Assembly (NCBI RefSeq): GCF_900199635.1
Contig: NZ_LT962687.1
Location: 182,860 to 246,859 of the forward strand
DNA: 64,000 bases
Direction of reading: 5' to 3'
Source of the DNA: Anaerotruncus massiliensis (ex Togo et al. 2026)
GTDB taxonomy: Bacteria; Bacillota; Clostridia; Oscillospirales; Ruminococcaceae
A model generated the notes under the pieces. The model saw nothing but the letters and a program-made list of their open reading frames with translations. It did no database searches and was not told the origin of the DNA. Of this stretch, positions 17,505-26,144 are shown in pieces. The position numbers and the translations under genes are program-made. The stretch's first letter is position 1; each line of letters opens with the position of its first letter.

Positions 17505-19046
17505 ATGGAACCTGTATTCGTAGGCTGGCTGTCGCTGCTGCCGCCCATTATCGCGATCGGCCTCGCGCTGATCACCAAGGAGGTCATCTCCTCGCTGATG
17601 ATCGGCATCCTGTCGGGGGCGCTCATCTATGCGCTCAATACCGGCCTCAATCCGGTGGTCGGCGTCGCGGAGACGACCTTCAAGCTGATGGCGGGCCGTA
17701 TGGACGTCAACATCCTGTTGTTTTTGGCGCTGCTCGGCGCGCTGGTCGTCGTCATGCAGATGGCGGGCGGCTCGCGGGCGTACGGCCGTTGGGCCTCCAG
17801 CAAGCTCAAGAGCAAGCGCAGCGCCCTGCTCGCGACGAGTGCGCTCGGCGCGCTCATCTTCATCGACGACTATTTCAACTGCCTCACCGTCGGCACCGTC
17901 ATGAAGCCGGTCACCGACAAGTACGGCGTTTCCCGCGCGAAGCTCGCGTACATCATCGACGCGACGGCCGCGCCCATCTGCATCATCGCGCCGATTTCCA
18001 GCTGGGCGGCGGCCGTGGGCTCCAACCTGGCGGTGACGGGCGCGTTTGAAAGCGATCTGGGCGCCTTTGTGGCCACCATCCCCTACAACCTCTACGCGCT
18101 GCTCTCCATCGTCATGGTGGTCGCGCTCTGCTGCACCAACCTCGACTTCGGCCCGATGGCGGGCGCGGAGGCGCGCGCGGCCAAGGGCGAGCTCGGCGCG
18201 GTGGACACCACCGTGGGCGAGGAACTGCCCGTCAACGACAAGGGCCACGTCTACGACATGATCATCCCCGTCGTGGCGCTGATTATTTTCTCGATCCTCG
18301 CGATGCTGTGGAACGGCGGCTTCTGGGGCGAGGACCCGGCCTTCCATTCGGTCGGCGCGGCGTTTGGCAACTGCACCGCCTCCGAGGCGCTGGTCATCGG
18401 CGGCTTCGGCGGCCTCATCGTGGCGTTCCTGCTCTTCGTGCCGCGCGGCGTGGTCCACTATAAGGACTTCATGGCCGGCATCGGCGAGGGCGTCAAGTCG
18501 ATGGTCCCCGCGGACATCATCCTCATCCTCGCCTGGACGATCAGCGGCGTCTGCCGCGACCTGCTCATGACGGGCGAATTCGTCAAGGGCCTCGTCGAAA
18601 ACGGAGGCTTCCCCGGCTTCCTGCTGCCCGCGCTGGTCTTTGCGATCGCCGCATTCCTCTCCTTCGCGATGGGCACCGCCTGGGGCACCTTCGGCATCCT
18701 GATCCCGATCATCGTCCCCGTCTGCATGGCGGCCGCTCCCCAGCTGCTGGTCGTCTCCCTCTCCGCGACGCTGGCGGGCAGCGTTTTCGGCGACCACTGC
18801 TCCCCCATCTCCGACACGACGATCCTGTCGTCCACCGGCGCGGGCTGCAACCACATCGAGCACGTCTCCACCCAGATGGTCTACGCGCTCACCGTGGCGG
18901 TCTGCTGCTTCTTTGGCTATATCGTGGCGGGCCTGACCGGGGGCAACATCCCGATCACCCTCGGCGTATCCATCGTCCTGCTGCTGGGCGCGCTCTTTGT
19001 CCTCCACCGGCTGTTCGCCAACAGGGGTGAAAAACAGGCCGCTTAA
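17505..19046 (+). CDS. nhaC: NhaC-family Na+/H+ antiporter
   Basis: 513 residues, about 11-12 membrane helices. NhaC-type carriers exchange Na+ for H+ and some exchange organic acids. Family signatures: ALIFIDDYFNCLTVGTVMKP, IDATAAPICIIAPISSWAA, and GSVFGDHCSPISDTTILSS with charged residues inside helices. ATG at 17505 lies 11 bases after GAGGGGG. It is monocistronic between a terminator and a bidirectional terminator shared with the convergent glycosyltransferase gene. A TTGACT at 17426 has no well-spaced -10, so its promoter is unclear. The transported ion is inferred from family only. Confidence 0.85.
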   Translation: MEPVFVGWLSLLPPIIAIGLALITKEVISSLMIGILSGALIYALNTGLNPVVGVAETTFKLMAGRMDVNILLFLALLGALVVVMQMAGGSRAYGRWASSKLKSKRSALLATSALGALIFIDDYFNCLTVGTVMKPVTDKYGVSRAKLAYIIDATAAPICIIAPISSWAAAVGSNLAVTGAFESDLGAFVATIPYNLYALLSIVMVVALCCTNLDFGPMAGAEARAAKGELGAVDTTVGEELPVNDKGHVYDMIIPVVALIIFSILAMLWNGGFWGEDPAFHSVGAAFGNCTASEALVIGGFGGLIVAFLLFVPRGVVHYKDFMAGIGEGVKSMVPADIILILAWTISGVCRDLLMTGEFVKGLVENGGFPGFLLPALVFAIAAFLSFAMGTAWGTFGILIPIIVPVCMAAAPQLLVVSLSATLAGSVFGDHCSPISDTTILSSTGAGCNHIEHVSTQMVYALTVAVCCFFGYIVAGLTGGNIPITLGVSIVLLLGALFVLHRLFANRGEKQAA

Positions 19047-19067
19047 AACCTGCCGCAATCAAAAGAA

Positions 19068-19101
19068 CCGGGCCGCTGCCAATGGCAGCGGCCCGGTGTT
19101 T
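19068..19101. terminator. Bidirectional terminator between nhaC and the glycosyltransferase gene
   Basis: 13-bp stem CCGGGCCGCTGCC-AAT-GGCAGCGGCCCGG, with GTTT on the plus side and TTCTTTT on the minus side. Confidence 0.8.
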
Positions 19102-19123
19102 CATTGTATGGATAGCGTCCGCT

Positions 19124-20071
19124 TCAGTCGTTGAGAAGCTGGTCGATCACAAAGCGGGGGCGGTGCTTGACCTCCTTATAGATCTTGCCGATATACTCGC
19201 CGAGGATTCCCAGGCAGAGCAGCTGGATGCCGCCGAGCGCCCAGACGGAACCCATGAGGGTGGTCCAGCCCTCGACCGTGTGGCCGAAGAGCTTTGTGAC
19301 GAGCAGCCAGAGCAGGCAGAGCACGCTGACCGCGAAGATCAGCACCCCGAGGGTGGTGATGAGGCGGATGGGCTTGACCGAGAAGGAGGTGATGCCGTCG
19401 ACGGCAAAGGAGAGCATCTTTTTCAGCGGGTATTTGGATTCGCCCGCGAACCGTTCGCTGCGCTCGTAGGCCACGACCGAGGTGCGAAAGCCGATGAGCG
19501 GCACGATGCCGCGCAGGAAGAGGTTGACCTCGCCGTACTGGGAGAGCGCCTCGAGGGCGCGGCGGCTCATGAGGCGGTAGTCGGCGTGGTTCTGGACGAT
19601 CTCCACCCCCATCCACCGGAGGAAGCGGTAGTAGCCGACCGCCGTGGTGCGCTTGAAGAGGGTGTCCTTTTTGCGGGAGGAGCGCACGCCGTAGACGATG
19701 TCGCTGCCCGCCTGGTACTCGGCGACGAACCGGTCGACCGCGTCGACGTCGTCCTGCAGGTCTGCGTCCATCGAGATGGCGATGTCGCAGAGGTCCTTGG
19801 CCACGGTGAGCCCCGCCACGAGCGCGTTCTGGTGGCCCTGGTTGTGGGAGAGCTTGAGGCCGGAAAAGAGCGGGTCGCGCTCATGCAGCTCGGAGATGAG
19901 CTGCCAGGTCGTGTCGCGGCTGCCGTCGTCCACAAAGAGGACGCGGCTCTGCGGGGAGACGGTCCCGGCGGCGATCATGCCGCCCAGCTTTGCCTTAAGG
20001 CGTTTGGAGGTCTCGGGCAGCACCTCCTGCTCGTTGTAGCAGGGGATGACCAGGTATAAAATTTCATTCAT
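19124..20071 (-). CDS. Polyprenyl-phosphate glycosyltransferase, GT2 family (CsbB/GtrB-like)
   Basis: 315 residues. It loads a sugar from a nucleotide sugar onto undecaprenyl phosphate at the inner membrane face. GT-A motifs: VIPCYNEQEVLPE (8-20), VDDGSRD (47-53), the metal DxD as MDADLQDD (101-108), and SERFAGESKYPLKKM before the membrane part. Two C-terminal helices (about 234-256 and 269-292) fit the CsbB/GtrB type. The start overlaps the stop of the upstream YfhO-type gene as ATGA, so the two act as a unit. In Bacillus, csbB-yfhO decorates lipoteichoic acid with GlcNAc; a similar role here is inference. Confidence 0.87.
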   Translation of the reverse strand: MNEILYLVIPCYNEQEVLPETSKRLKAKLGGMIAAGTVSPQSRVLFVDDGSRDTTWQLISELHERDPLFSGLKLSHNQGHQNALVAGLTVAKDLCDIAISMDADLQDDVDAVDRFVAEYQAGSDIVYGVRSSRKKDTLFKRTTAVGYYRFLRWMGVEIVQNHADYRLMSRRALEALSQYGEVNLFLRGIVPLIGFRTSVVAYERSERFAGESKYPLKKMLSFAVDGITSFSVKPIRLITTLGVLIFAVSVLCLLWLLVTKLFGHTVEGWTTLMGSVWALGGIQLLCLGILGEYIGKIYKEVKHRPRFVIDQLLND

Positions 20072-22641
20072 TGCGTTTCCTCCCCGGAATCGGGCGTTTC
20101 ATCAAACCAGGAGGCGGGCGGCGGCTCAGGCGGGCCGTCCGCGTCCTCTTCGCGCGTCCCGTCCGCATCGTCGATGCCGGACGCGCCGGGCCCGGCTTCC
20201 CCGCCGCCGGGCGCGCCGCCGCCCTCCGGCGGCTCCGCGCTCGCCCCCTTCCACTCGGCGGCCGGCTCCCCGCCGGCCAGCTCGTCGGTCATCTCCCGCA
20301 GGGGAGGCCGGGGCGGGTCGTCGGGCGTTCTGCCGTACCGCTTCCAGAGCAGCAGGTAGATGACGAGCAGCAGCGCCGCGCCCAGCGTGAGGAGGACGCC
20401 GGCGTAGAGGCCGGGCGTCGTGTAGGTGAAGCGGATGACGTTGTCCCCGGCGGGGGCACGCACCGCCATGAAACCGAGCGCGGCCTTTTCGATCTGGGCG
20501 GGCTGGCCGTTCACGGTGGCGGACCAGCCGGAATCGTAGGGCACCGAGTAGAAGACGAGGTTTTCCCGCGGCAGGTCGATGCGGGAGGTGAAGCCGCGGT
20601 TGTCGGTCGTGAATTCATAGCCCGCGGTCTCCCGCCGCGCGAGGCAGTCGGCGTAATAGTCCTCCTCGTCGAGGCCGCCGTAGTATTCCTTGGGCATATA
20701 TTCGAGGATATCGCCGTGGCGGGCGGCCGCCTCGTCCTTGAGGACGAGCGCGTGCAGCAGCACGGCGGCGCGGTCCTCCTCGGGGACCTCCTCGAGGTCG
20801 CGCACGGTGATATAGTAGTCGTAGGTGAAGCCCATGGGGATGAAATATTCGTTCTCATAGAGGTTGTAGCCGAGCTGGACCGACCGGGGCTCCCAGCCGG
20901 GCATCGGCTCCTGCTCGGGGTCGTCCGTCTTGATGAAGAGCCAGCGCACCGAAAGCAGCGGGCGCAGCTGGTAATACTCCGTTTCGGGCTTGGAGGAGAC
21001 GTCCCGCTTGACGCCCACCTTGGGGTAGAACTCCATGATCGAGACGGGCACGATCGAGTGAAAGGTCTGGATGTTGGGCAGGTGCCAGAACATGCCGAGG
21101 TTGTCCATGCCGTGGTAGATGTCCGTGCGGGCAAAGGTGCCGTCGTCGGGCAGCTCAAGCTCATAGCGGCCCGCCAGCGCGGTGTCGCGCAGGAAATCGG
21201 GCTTGTCCGAATGGGTCTTGCCGGTGGCGATGAAGGTGATCGAATAGCACGCGCACACAAAGCAGAGCGCGGCAGTCATGATGCGCATGAAGCCCCTTGT
21301 GTTTCGCCAGCGGCGGATGATGAGCCAGAGCGCGAGGAGGCCGAGCATCGCGATGCCGGCGGTGGCCGCGAACCGTTCGGGATATTTGGCCAGCCCAATC
21401 TTGACGCCGCCGTCCGACTGGAGGGTGGGGGTGAGGCCGAGGATGGCGGTGACGACGGCGGTGAACAGGAGCGTCCACCGGAACCCCTTGTCGAGGTCGA
21501 CCGAGCGGTTTTCAAGCGCGAGCACGGTGGCGAGCGCCATCAGCAGGATGGGCATGTAGTACCAGCGCGCGTAGTAGGAGTTGTTGAAGAGGATGAAGAT
21601 GCTGTTGAGCCCGGGCACGAGCGCGACGACGGCGCAGACGAGCAGGATGCGGCGGAGCCAGTCGCGCTTGGAGCGGACGTAGGCGATGACGCCGGTCATG
21701 CTGACGAAGGGCAGCCACGCCGAAAGGGAGGCCCACTTGGCCCCGCGGTCGGGGAAGAGGTTGGGGCGGCTGGGCAGGTCGGGCGGGAAGAAGGCGGAGG
21801 AGACGATCGCGGGGTAGAGCTGCTGGTGCCAGTAGAGCCAGAGGTTCCAGCCGCTGAGCAGCTCGTCCGCGCCGGTGCGCGGGTTGCCCATGATCGCCAG
21901 GACGGCGGGCAAAAAGAGCGCCATTGAAAGCAGGAGCCCGAGCACCGATTCAAACGCCGTCCAGAAGAAGCGGCGCAGGTTCATGCGCCAGTCGGGGGAG
22001 AGGGCGCGGATGATGAAATAGAGGACGACGAAAACGACCTCGCCGATGAAGAACCAGTAGTTCACAAAGGCGTTGATTGCGACGGCAAGGGCGAAGACGC
22101 CCCGGCGGTTATGGACGATCAGCTCCTCAAGCCCGACGAGCAGGAGCGGGAAGAAGACGATCGCCTCGTGGAAGTGGTTGAAGAAGACGTTGTAGACGGC
22201 GAACCCGGAAAAGGCGTAGAGCAGCCCGCCGAAGACGGCATAATCGCGTTCCTTCACAAACCGCTTGAGGTAGAGGGTGCCGGTGAAAGCGGCGCAGGCG
22301 TGCTTGAGAATGAGCAGCGGTCCCATCAGATGGGGGACGAAGGAGGTGGGGAAGGGCAGGGTCAGCCAGAAAAACGGGCTTCCAAGCAGGTAGAAGCTGT
22401 AGGAGCCGATAAAGTTGGCGCCCAGGTCGGTATACCAGTTCCAGAAGAGATCCCCGGACCGCACCGCCTCGTGGGCGAGCTTATAGAACGGGATCTGCTG
22501 GACGTTAAAATCCCCGTAAAAGAAAAAGTACCCCTTGTCCCAGATGATGAACGGGAGAAAGATGACGGCGGCTGTCACCAGTGCGATCAGAAACGCCCTG
22601 CGGCAGCTGCCCTTATTCTGCGTCTGTGACGTGAGCGGCAT
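20068..22641 (-). CDS. YfhO-type multi-pass GT-C glycosyltransferase
   Basis: 857 residues. The N-terminal 500 residues form about 12-13 membrane helices with the family pattern FIIWDKGYFFFYGDFNVQQ and FWNWYTDLGANFIGSYSFYL. A large external domain (about 500-730) is followed by a last helix (GVLLTLGAALLLVIYLLLW). In YfhO/GtlB proteins this enzyme flips partners with a CsbB-type transferase to glycosylate teichoic acid outside the cell. Unusual is a C-terminal tail of about 100 residues rich in Pro, Glu, Asp, Gly and Ala, predicted to be disordered and cytoplasmic. ATG at 22641 follows GGAGG by seven bases. Confidence 0.85.
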   Translation of the reverse strand: MPLTSQTQNKGSCRRAFLIALVTAAVIFLPFIIWDKGYFFFYGDFNVQQIPFYKLAHEAVRSGDLFWNWYTDLGANFIGSYSFYLLGSPFFWLTLPFPTSFVPHLMGPLLILKHACAAFTGTLYLKRFVKERDYAVFGGLLYAFSGFAVYNVFFNHFHEAIVFFPLLLVGLEELIVHNRRGVFALAVAINAFVNYWFFIGEVVFVVLYFIIRALSPDWRMNLRRFFWTAFESVLGLLLSMALFLPAVLAIMGNPRTGADELLSGWNLWLYWHQQLYPAIVSSAFFPPDLPSRPNLFPDRGAKWASLSAWLPFVSMTGVIAYVRSKRDWLRRILLVCAVVALVPGLNSIFILFNNSYYARWYYMPILLMALATVLALENRSVDLDKGFRWTLLFTAVVTAILGLTPTLQSDGGVKIGLAKYPERFAATAGIAMLGLLALWLIIRRWRNTRGFMRIMTAALCFVCACYSITFIATGKTHSDKPDFLRDTALAGRYELELPDDGTFARTDIYHGMDNLGMFWHLPNIQTFHSIVPVSIMEFYPKVGVKRDVSSKPETEYYQLRPLLSVRWLFIKTDDPEQEPMPGWEPRSVQLGYNLYENEYFIPMGFTYDYYITVRDLEEVPEEDRAAVLLHALVLKDEAAARHGDILEYMPKEYYGGLDEEDYYADCLARRETAGYEFTTDNRGFTSRIDLPRENLVFYSVPYDSGWSATVNGQPAQIEKAALGFMAVRAPAGDNVIRFTYTTPGLYAGVLLTLGAALLLVIYLLLWKRYGRTPDDPPRPPLREMTDELAGGEPAAEWKGASAEPPEGGGAPGGGEAGPGASGIDDADGTREEDADGPPEPPPASWFDETPDSGEETQ

Positions 22642-22686
22642 TGCAAAACCTCCAAGCTGACAAATGGGGGGAAGATACCTTACTAA

Positions 22687-22692
22687 ATTATA
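22687..22692 (-). promoter_or_regulatory. Extended -10 promoter of yfhO-csbB-like operon
   Basis: Minus-strand TGGTATAAT (extended -10, TG at -14/-15) with no good -35. Confidence 0.5.
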
Positions 22693-22768
22693 CCACAAAT
22701 GACGGCGTTTAAAAGCCCGCCGAAAATTTTCCTGCAAAGGCTTTCTTTTCTTTCAGTGGCCGATATGG

Positions 22769-22774
22769 TATCAT
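22769..22774 (+). promoter_or_regulatory. Extended -10 promoter of the HD nucleotidase gene
   Basis: TGGTATCAT, also an extended -10 without a clear -35. It is back-to-back with the yfhO promoter. Confidence 0.35.
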
Positions 22775-22807
22775 TTGATGCAGAAGACCGCCCAGGAAAG
22801 GAGCAGG

Positions 22808-23374
22808 ATGATGGAACCCTATGGATTTTTTGCGATGCTTTCCCGAATGAAATACATCAGCCGCTGGGGCCTCATGCGTAATTCCCGCACCGAGAACCTC
22901 AGCGAGCACACCCTCGAAACCGCTTATTTTGCCCACGCGCTCGCCCTCATCGAGGGGGCGGACCCCGCGCGGGTGGTGCTCTGCGCCCTCTACCACGATT
23001 GCAGCGAGATCCTCACCGGCGACCTGCCCACCCCCGTCAAATACCACAATCCCGCCATCAAGGAGAGCTACAAGGCCATCGAGGAGGCTGCCGCCGGCCG
23101 GCTGCTCGCCACCCTGCCCTCCGAGCTGGCCGAACGGTACCGTCCCTGCTTCTTCGAGGAGGACCCGCAGGTCCGCCGGCTCGTCAAGGCCGCGGACAAG
23201 CTCTCCGCGCTCGTCAAGTGCATCGAGGAGATCCGCATGGGCAACGACGATTTCCTCAGCGCCCGCGAATCCCAGCTCGCCGCCCTGCGTGAGATGGGGA
23301 TCCCCGCCGTCGACATTTTTTTGCGGGAGTATCTGCCCGCCTTCGACCGCACCCTCGACGAGATCAGCAGGTGA
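22808..23374 (+). CDS. YfbR-type HD-domain 5'-deoxynucleotidase
   Basis: 188 residues. Dephosphorylates deoxynucleoside 5'-monophosphates in nucleotide salvage. The N-terminus FFAMLSRMKYISRWGLMRN and TENLSEHTLETAYFAHAL match E. coli YfbR. The metal-binding HD set is His34, His63-Asp64 (LYHDCSEILTGDLPTP) and Asp130 (KAADKLSALVK). Two tandem ATGs exist (22808, 22811) behind AAAGGAG. It stands alone, divergent from yfhO. Confidence 0.88.
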   Translation: MMEPYGFFAMLSRMKYISRWGLMRNSRTENLSEHTLETAYFAHALALIEGADPARVVLCALYHDCSEILTGDLPTPVKYHNPAIKESYKAIEEAAAGRLLATLPSELAERYRPCFFEEDPQVRRLVKAADKLSALVKCIEEIRMGNDDFLSARESQLAALREMGIPAVDIFLREYLPAFDRTLDEISR

Positions 23375-23420
23375 GATCTTTCCGGTTTCCCGTCCCGCGG
23401 GCAAAGGCCGCCCGACAGTC

Positions 23421-23448
23421 TTGAAAAACGATCCCTTTTGCGTATCAT
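23421..23448 (+). promoter_or_regulatory. Promoter of the ECF S-component gene
   Basis: TTGAAA (23421-23426), 16-base spacer, TATCAT (23443-23448); a short leader of about 20 bases leaves no room for a riboswitch. Confidence 0.55.
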
Positions 23449-23471
23449 GATACCTGTGAGGAGGCGTTCCA

Positions 23472-24044
23472 ATGACCCATACGGATGAAAAGGTAAAATG
23501 GATCACCCGCACGGCGCTGTGCACGGCGCTTGTGCTGCTTGCGCAGATTGTCGGCAGGATGCTGCCCGCGGGGGCGGTGATCGCCGGGCCGTTCAGCATC
23601 AACCAGCTGGTGACCGGCTCGCTGGTCAATCTGGTCCTGATTTTGGCGGCGGCCAGCGTGGGACTCTGGTCGGGGGTGGCCTGCGGGGTCGTCTCGTCGG
23701 TTCTGGCGGCGCTGCTCGGCATGACGCCGGTGCCCTTCATCGTACCAGCGATCGCGCTTGGAAACGCGGTGATCGCCGCGGCGGCGTGGTTTTTCCTCGG
23801 GAAATCGCACGGCACGGGCCGGCGGGCGGCCGGCGTGCTGGTCGGCGCCGGTGCGAAATGCGCGGCGCTGTGGCTGACGGTTCCGGCGATCCTGGGGATG
23901 CTCCCCAATGTGCCGCCCAAGCAGGCGCAGATGCTGTCGGTGATGTTTTCCTGGCCGCAGTTTGTGACCGCGCTGGCCGGCGGCGCGCTGGCGCTCGCGG
24001 TCTATCCGGCGTTAAGCCGGGCGGTGGGCGGCCGCGGGGAATAA
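23472..24044 (+). CDS. ECF transporter S component (substrate unknown)
   Basis: 190 residues with about five to six membrane helices. S components bind a vitamin or similar small molecule and dock on a shared EcfA1A2T motor, which is not in this window. The N-terminus WITRTALCTALVLLAQIVGRM and the GPFSINQLVTGSLVNLVLILAA segment fit the clostridial family usually annotated only as ECF transporter S component. Ribosome site GAGGAGG. No regulatory RNA upstream hints at the ligand. Confidence 0.7.
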   Translation: MTHTDEKVKWITRTALCTALVLLAQIVGRMLPAGAVIAGPFSINQLVTGSLVNLVLILAAASVGLWSGVACGVVSSVLAALLGMTPVPFIVPAIALGNAVIAAAAWFFLGKSHGTGRRAAGVLVGAGAKCAALWLTVPAILGMLPNVPPKQAQMLSVMFSWPQFVTALAGGALALAVYPALSRAVGGRGE

Positions 24045-24145
24045 ATATACGCCGTTTTTCCGCTGCGAACCCACACGCGATGCATAAGAACAAATTTTTA
24101 TGCATATCTTTTCATGAGATTCCCCTGTAAAATTTGCAGGTTCCT

Positions 24146-24174
24146 TTGACAATTGCTGTCGAATGGGGTAAGAT
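24146..24174 (+). promoter_or_regulatory. Promoter of the small TIC20-like gene
   Basis: TTGACA (24146-24151), 17-base spacer, TAAGAT (24169-24174). Confidence 0.65.
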
Positions 24175-24211
24175 AAAGAGGAGCCTTGGGAAATTTTGAG
24201 GAGGTTATTTC

Positions 24212-24502
24212 GTGAACAAAAAAACGACCGGTATTGTCGCGTACATCACCTGGATCGGCTGGATCATCGCGTTTTTCGCGGGCGACAAGGAGGGTGCGAA
24301 GTTCCACCTGAATCAGGCCCTTGTCATTTTCCTGGCTGGCATCGTGTGCAGCATCATCGCCCGGATCACCATCGTCGGTGCGATCATCGGCGGAATCGCC
24401 AGCATCGTGGTGTTCATTTTCTGGATCATGGGCCTTGTCGCCGCCTGCAAAGAGGAAGAGAAAGAGGTTCCTCTGCTCGGCAAAATCAAACTCCTGAAAT
24501 AA
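24212..24502 (+). CDS. Small membrane protein, DUF4870/TIC20-like
   Basis: 96 residues with a GTG start behind GAGGAGG. It has three hydrophobic segments (about 8-23, 34-50, 54-78). AKFHLNQALVIFLAGIV resembles the FHxxQ motif of DUF4870 membrane proteins. It ends with a charged KEEEKEVPLLGKIKLLK tail. Function unknown. It has its own promoter and terminator. Confidence 0.7.
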   Translation: MNKKTTGIVAYITWIGWIIAFFAGDKEGAKFHLNQALVIFLAGIVCSIIARITIVGAIIGGIASIVVFIFWIMGLVAACKEEEKEVPLLGKIKLLK

Positions 24503-24572
24503 GATTTCTGCGGCGTTTATCCACTATTTCGTCCCAAGGAATCATGCGCTCCGCGTAAGCGGCGCGAACATC

Positions 24573-24604
24573 GCCCGGCGGGAAACCGCCGGGCTTCGGT
24601 TTTG
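24573..24604 (+). terminator. Terminator with GAAA tetraloop
   Basis: GCCCGGCGG-GAAA-CCGCCGGGC followed by TTCGGTTTT. Confidence 0.65.
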
Positions 24605-24647
24605 TCCGGACGCATCCCGTCTCCGGACACGTCGTGAAATACCAAAA

Positions 24648-24697
24648 CAGGCCGGAACGGCGCCGCATCCGCGGCGCCGTTCCGGCCTGTTTTTTTG
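24648..24697. terminator. Strong terminator between the convergent small membrane protein and GntR genes
   Basis: 19-bp stem (24648-24666 with 24671-24689; left arm begins CAGGCCGGAACGG), loop ATCC, then seven T on the plus strand and TTTTGG on the minus strand. Confidence 0.85.
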
Positions 24698-24735
24698 ATT
24701 GCTTAACGGGACCGATCCGTGTGACGGTTCGCGCC

Positions 24736-25464
24736 TCAGGTAAGCGCGACGAAGGCGTTATGCTCACGCGGGCTTTCCTGGCTTCCTTTCACCAGCGCCA
24801 GCGCGATCTGGTTACGCGATTCGACAAGCTGCATGTTCAAAAGCTCGGATGCCTTCGCCTCGTCCTGGCAGGCCAGCGCCTCGAGAATGTCGATGTGCTG
24901 CTGGGCGACGTAGAGAAGGTCGTTGCTGGAGGGCCAGATGATGGAATCCTCACAGATGTCCCAGAAAGCGGTCAGCAGCTGCTTGAAAAACAGGTTTCCC
25001 GTGCAGGCGAAGAGGGTGCAGTGGAAATCCCGGTCGAAGCTTTCAAACGACTCGCCGGCCTGGGCGCATTTGAGCATCGCGTCGGTATGGTGGCGCAGCT
25101 GCAAAAGGTCGTCCGGCCGCAGGTTCTGCATGGCGATGGGGAGCGACGAGAGCTCCAGACATTTCCGGATCTCGAAAAAGTCGAGCAGCAGAGACGGCCG
25201 GCACTTGATGAACGGGGCCCAGATGTTTTTGATCTGGACGCCCAAATCCGGAAACTGCGCATAGCGGCCGCTGCCCTGCTGCGAAACGATGATGCCGTTG
25301 ACGGCATAGGCGTTCAAAATTTCGCGCAAAGCAAACCGGTTGATCTGGAAACGCTCCATCAACTCCTGTTCCGTGGGGAGCTTCTTGTGCTCGTCGATGC
25401 ACTCCATAATCAATTCCGCGATCTGATCGTTTATGAAATTGTTCGATCCCGTTGTGTCTGGCAT
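24736..25464 (-). CDS. GntR-family (FadR/FCD subgroup) transcriptional regulator
   Basis: 242 residues. The N-terminal winged helix (about 8-72) has KLPTEQELMERFQINRFALR. The C-terminal FCD ligand domain has Asp144, His148 (FDRDFH) and His190 (QQHIDILEAL) as candidate metal ligands; the third usual His is not seen. FCD regulators usually sense sugar acids or other carboxylates and control adjacent catabolic genes. It is divergent from the ABC transporter operon across a 680-base AT-rich region, so control of that operon is likely. ATG at 25464 has a weak ribosome site, so the start is less certain. Confidence 0.85.
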   Translation of the reverse strand: MPDTTGSNNFINDQIAELIMECIDEHKKLPTEQELMERFQINRFALREILNAYAVNGIIVSQQGSGRYAQFPDLGVQIKNIWAPFIKCRPSLLLDFFEIRKCLELSSLPIAMQNLRPDDLLQLRHHTDAMLKCAQAGESFESFDRDFHCTLFACTGNLFFKQLLTAFWDICEDSIIWPSSNDLLYVAQQHIDILEALACQDEAKASELLNMQLVESRNQIALALVKGSQESPREHNAFVALT

Positions 25465-25821
25465 GGTGTGATAGATGTTCCTCTCAACAAAAATTTGGAC
25501 GGCAGCGAATAGAAAAAATGGACAGAGCGATCTTCTCAAATTAGTATAACCTATTTCCATAAAAAATCAATAGCGAGTAATGAATAAAATAAATATATCA
25601 ATCAATTTAAAAAACGCCCGCAACAAATCCCAATAGATGGAAAATCAAGGTGTTTTTGTTAGATAGAGGAGGGGGCGGTGTTTTTGACGGCGCCTCTCTT
25701 TTTACCAGTGGTCAGCGGGGTGATATCGGGTGGCGGGAGGAGGGTCTCGTTCAAATTTGAAAAAAGAGCCGAAAAGCCTCCGTGAAACAGTTATTAAAAA
25801 CTATTGCATTCCGGTAAATAA

Positions 25822-25849
25822 ATTATACTTCAAAGAAAATAAATGTCAA
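25822..25849 (-). promoter_or_regulatory. Leftward consensus promoter toward the GntR gene
   Basis: Minus strand TTGACA (25849-25844), 16-base spacer, TATAAT (25827-25822). It would give a leader of about 350 nt before the GntR start. Confidence 0.55.
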
Positions 25850-26059
25850 TCAATATTTGATATAATGTCAATGTATAAAAATAACATTTGCAAATTTATT
25901 GACTGATTAATGCTTCTAAAACGCCTACATTATTATGCAAAATAGACGATTTACCATAATATTGACAAAATATCATAGTTAAAGTGGATGAAAACCTAGA
26001 ACCGGGTTTGGCGAAAAGGCTGAAATATCAAATAAATTCGTAAAAAAATCAAAAATTGA

Positions 26060-26088
26060 TTGAACTATTCCAAGTATTTAGCTATAAT
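26060..26088 (+). promoter_or_regulatory. Promoter of the sugar ABC transporter operon
   Basis: TTGAAC (26060-26065), 17-base spacer, perfect TATAAT (26083-26088), about 50 bases before the binding-protein gene. Confidence 0.7.
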
Positions 26089-26144
26089 TGTGACACGAAA
26101 TACCTGAAATTTATTTCGGGGAAAAATGAAAAGGAGATTGAAAG

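Larger units (their letters stand above)
25465..26144. other. AT-rich intergenic control region of the sugar island
   Basis: 680 bases, clearly lower in G+C than the flanking genes. It holds a leftward promoter at 25822-25849, a rightward promoter at 26060-26088, several TTGACx/TATAAT-like fragments and half-sites of TTATTAT. No protein or RNA gene was recognised. Confidence 0.6.

Noticed and set aside
17481..19058. Minus-strand open frame opposite nhaC
   Set aside because: Composition is typical of the antisense of a GC-rich gene; the plus strand encodes a complete antiporter.
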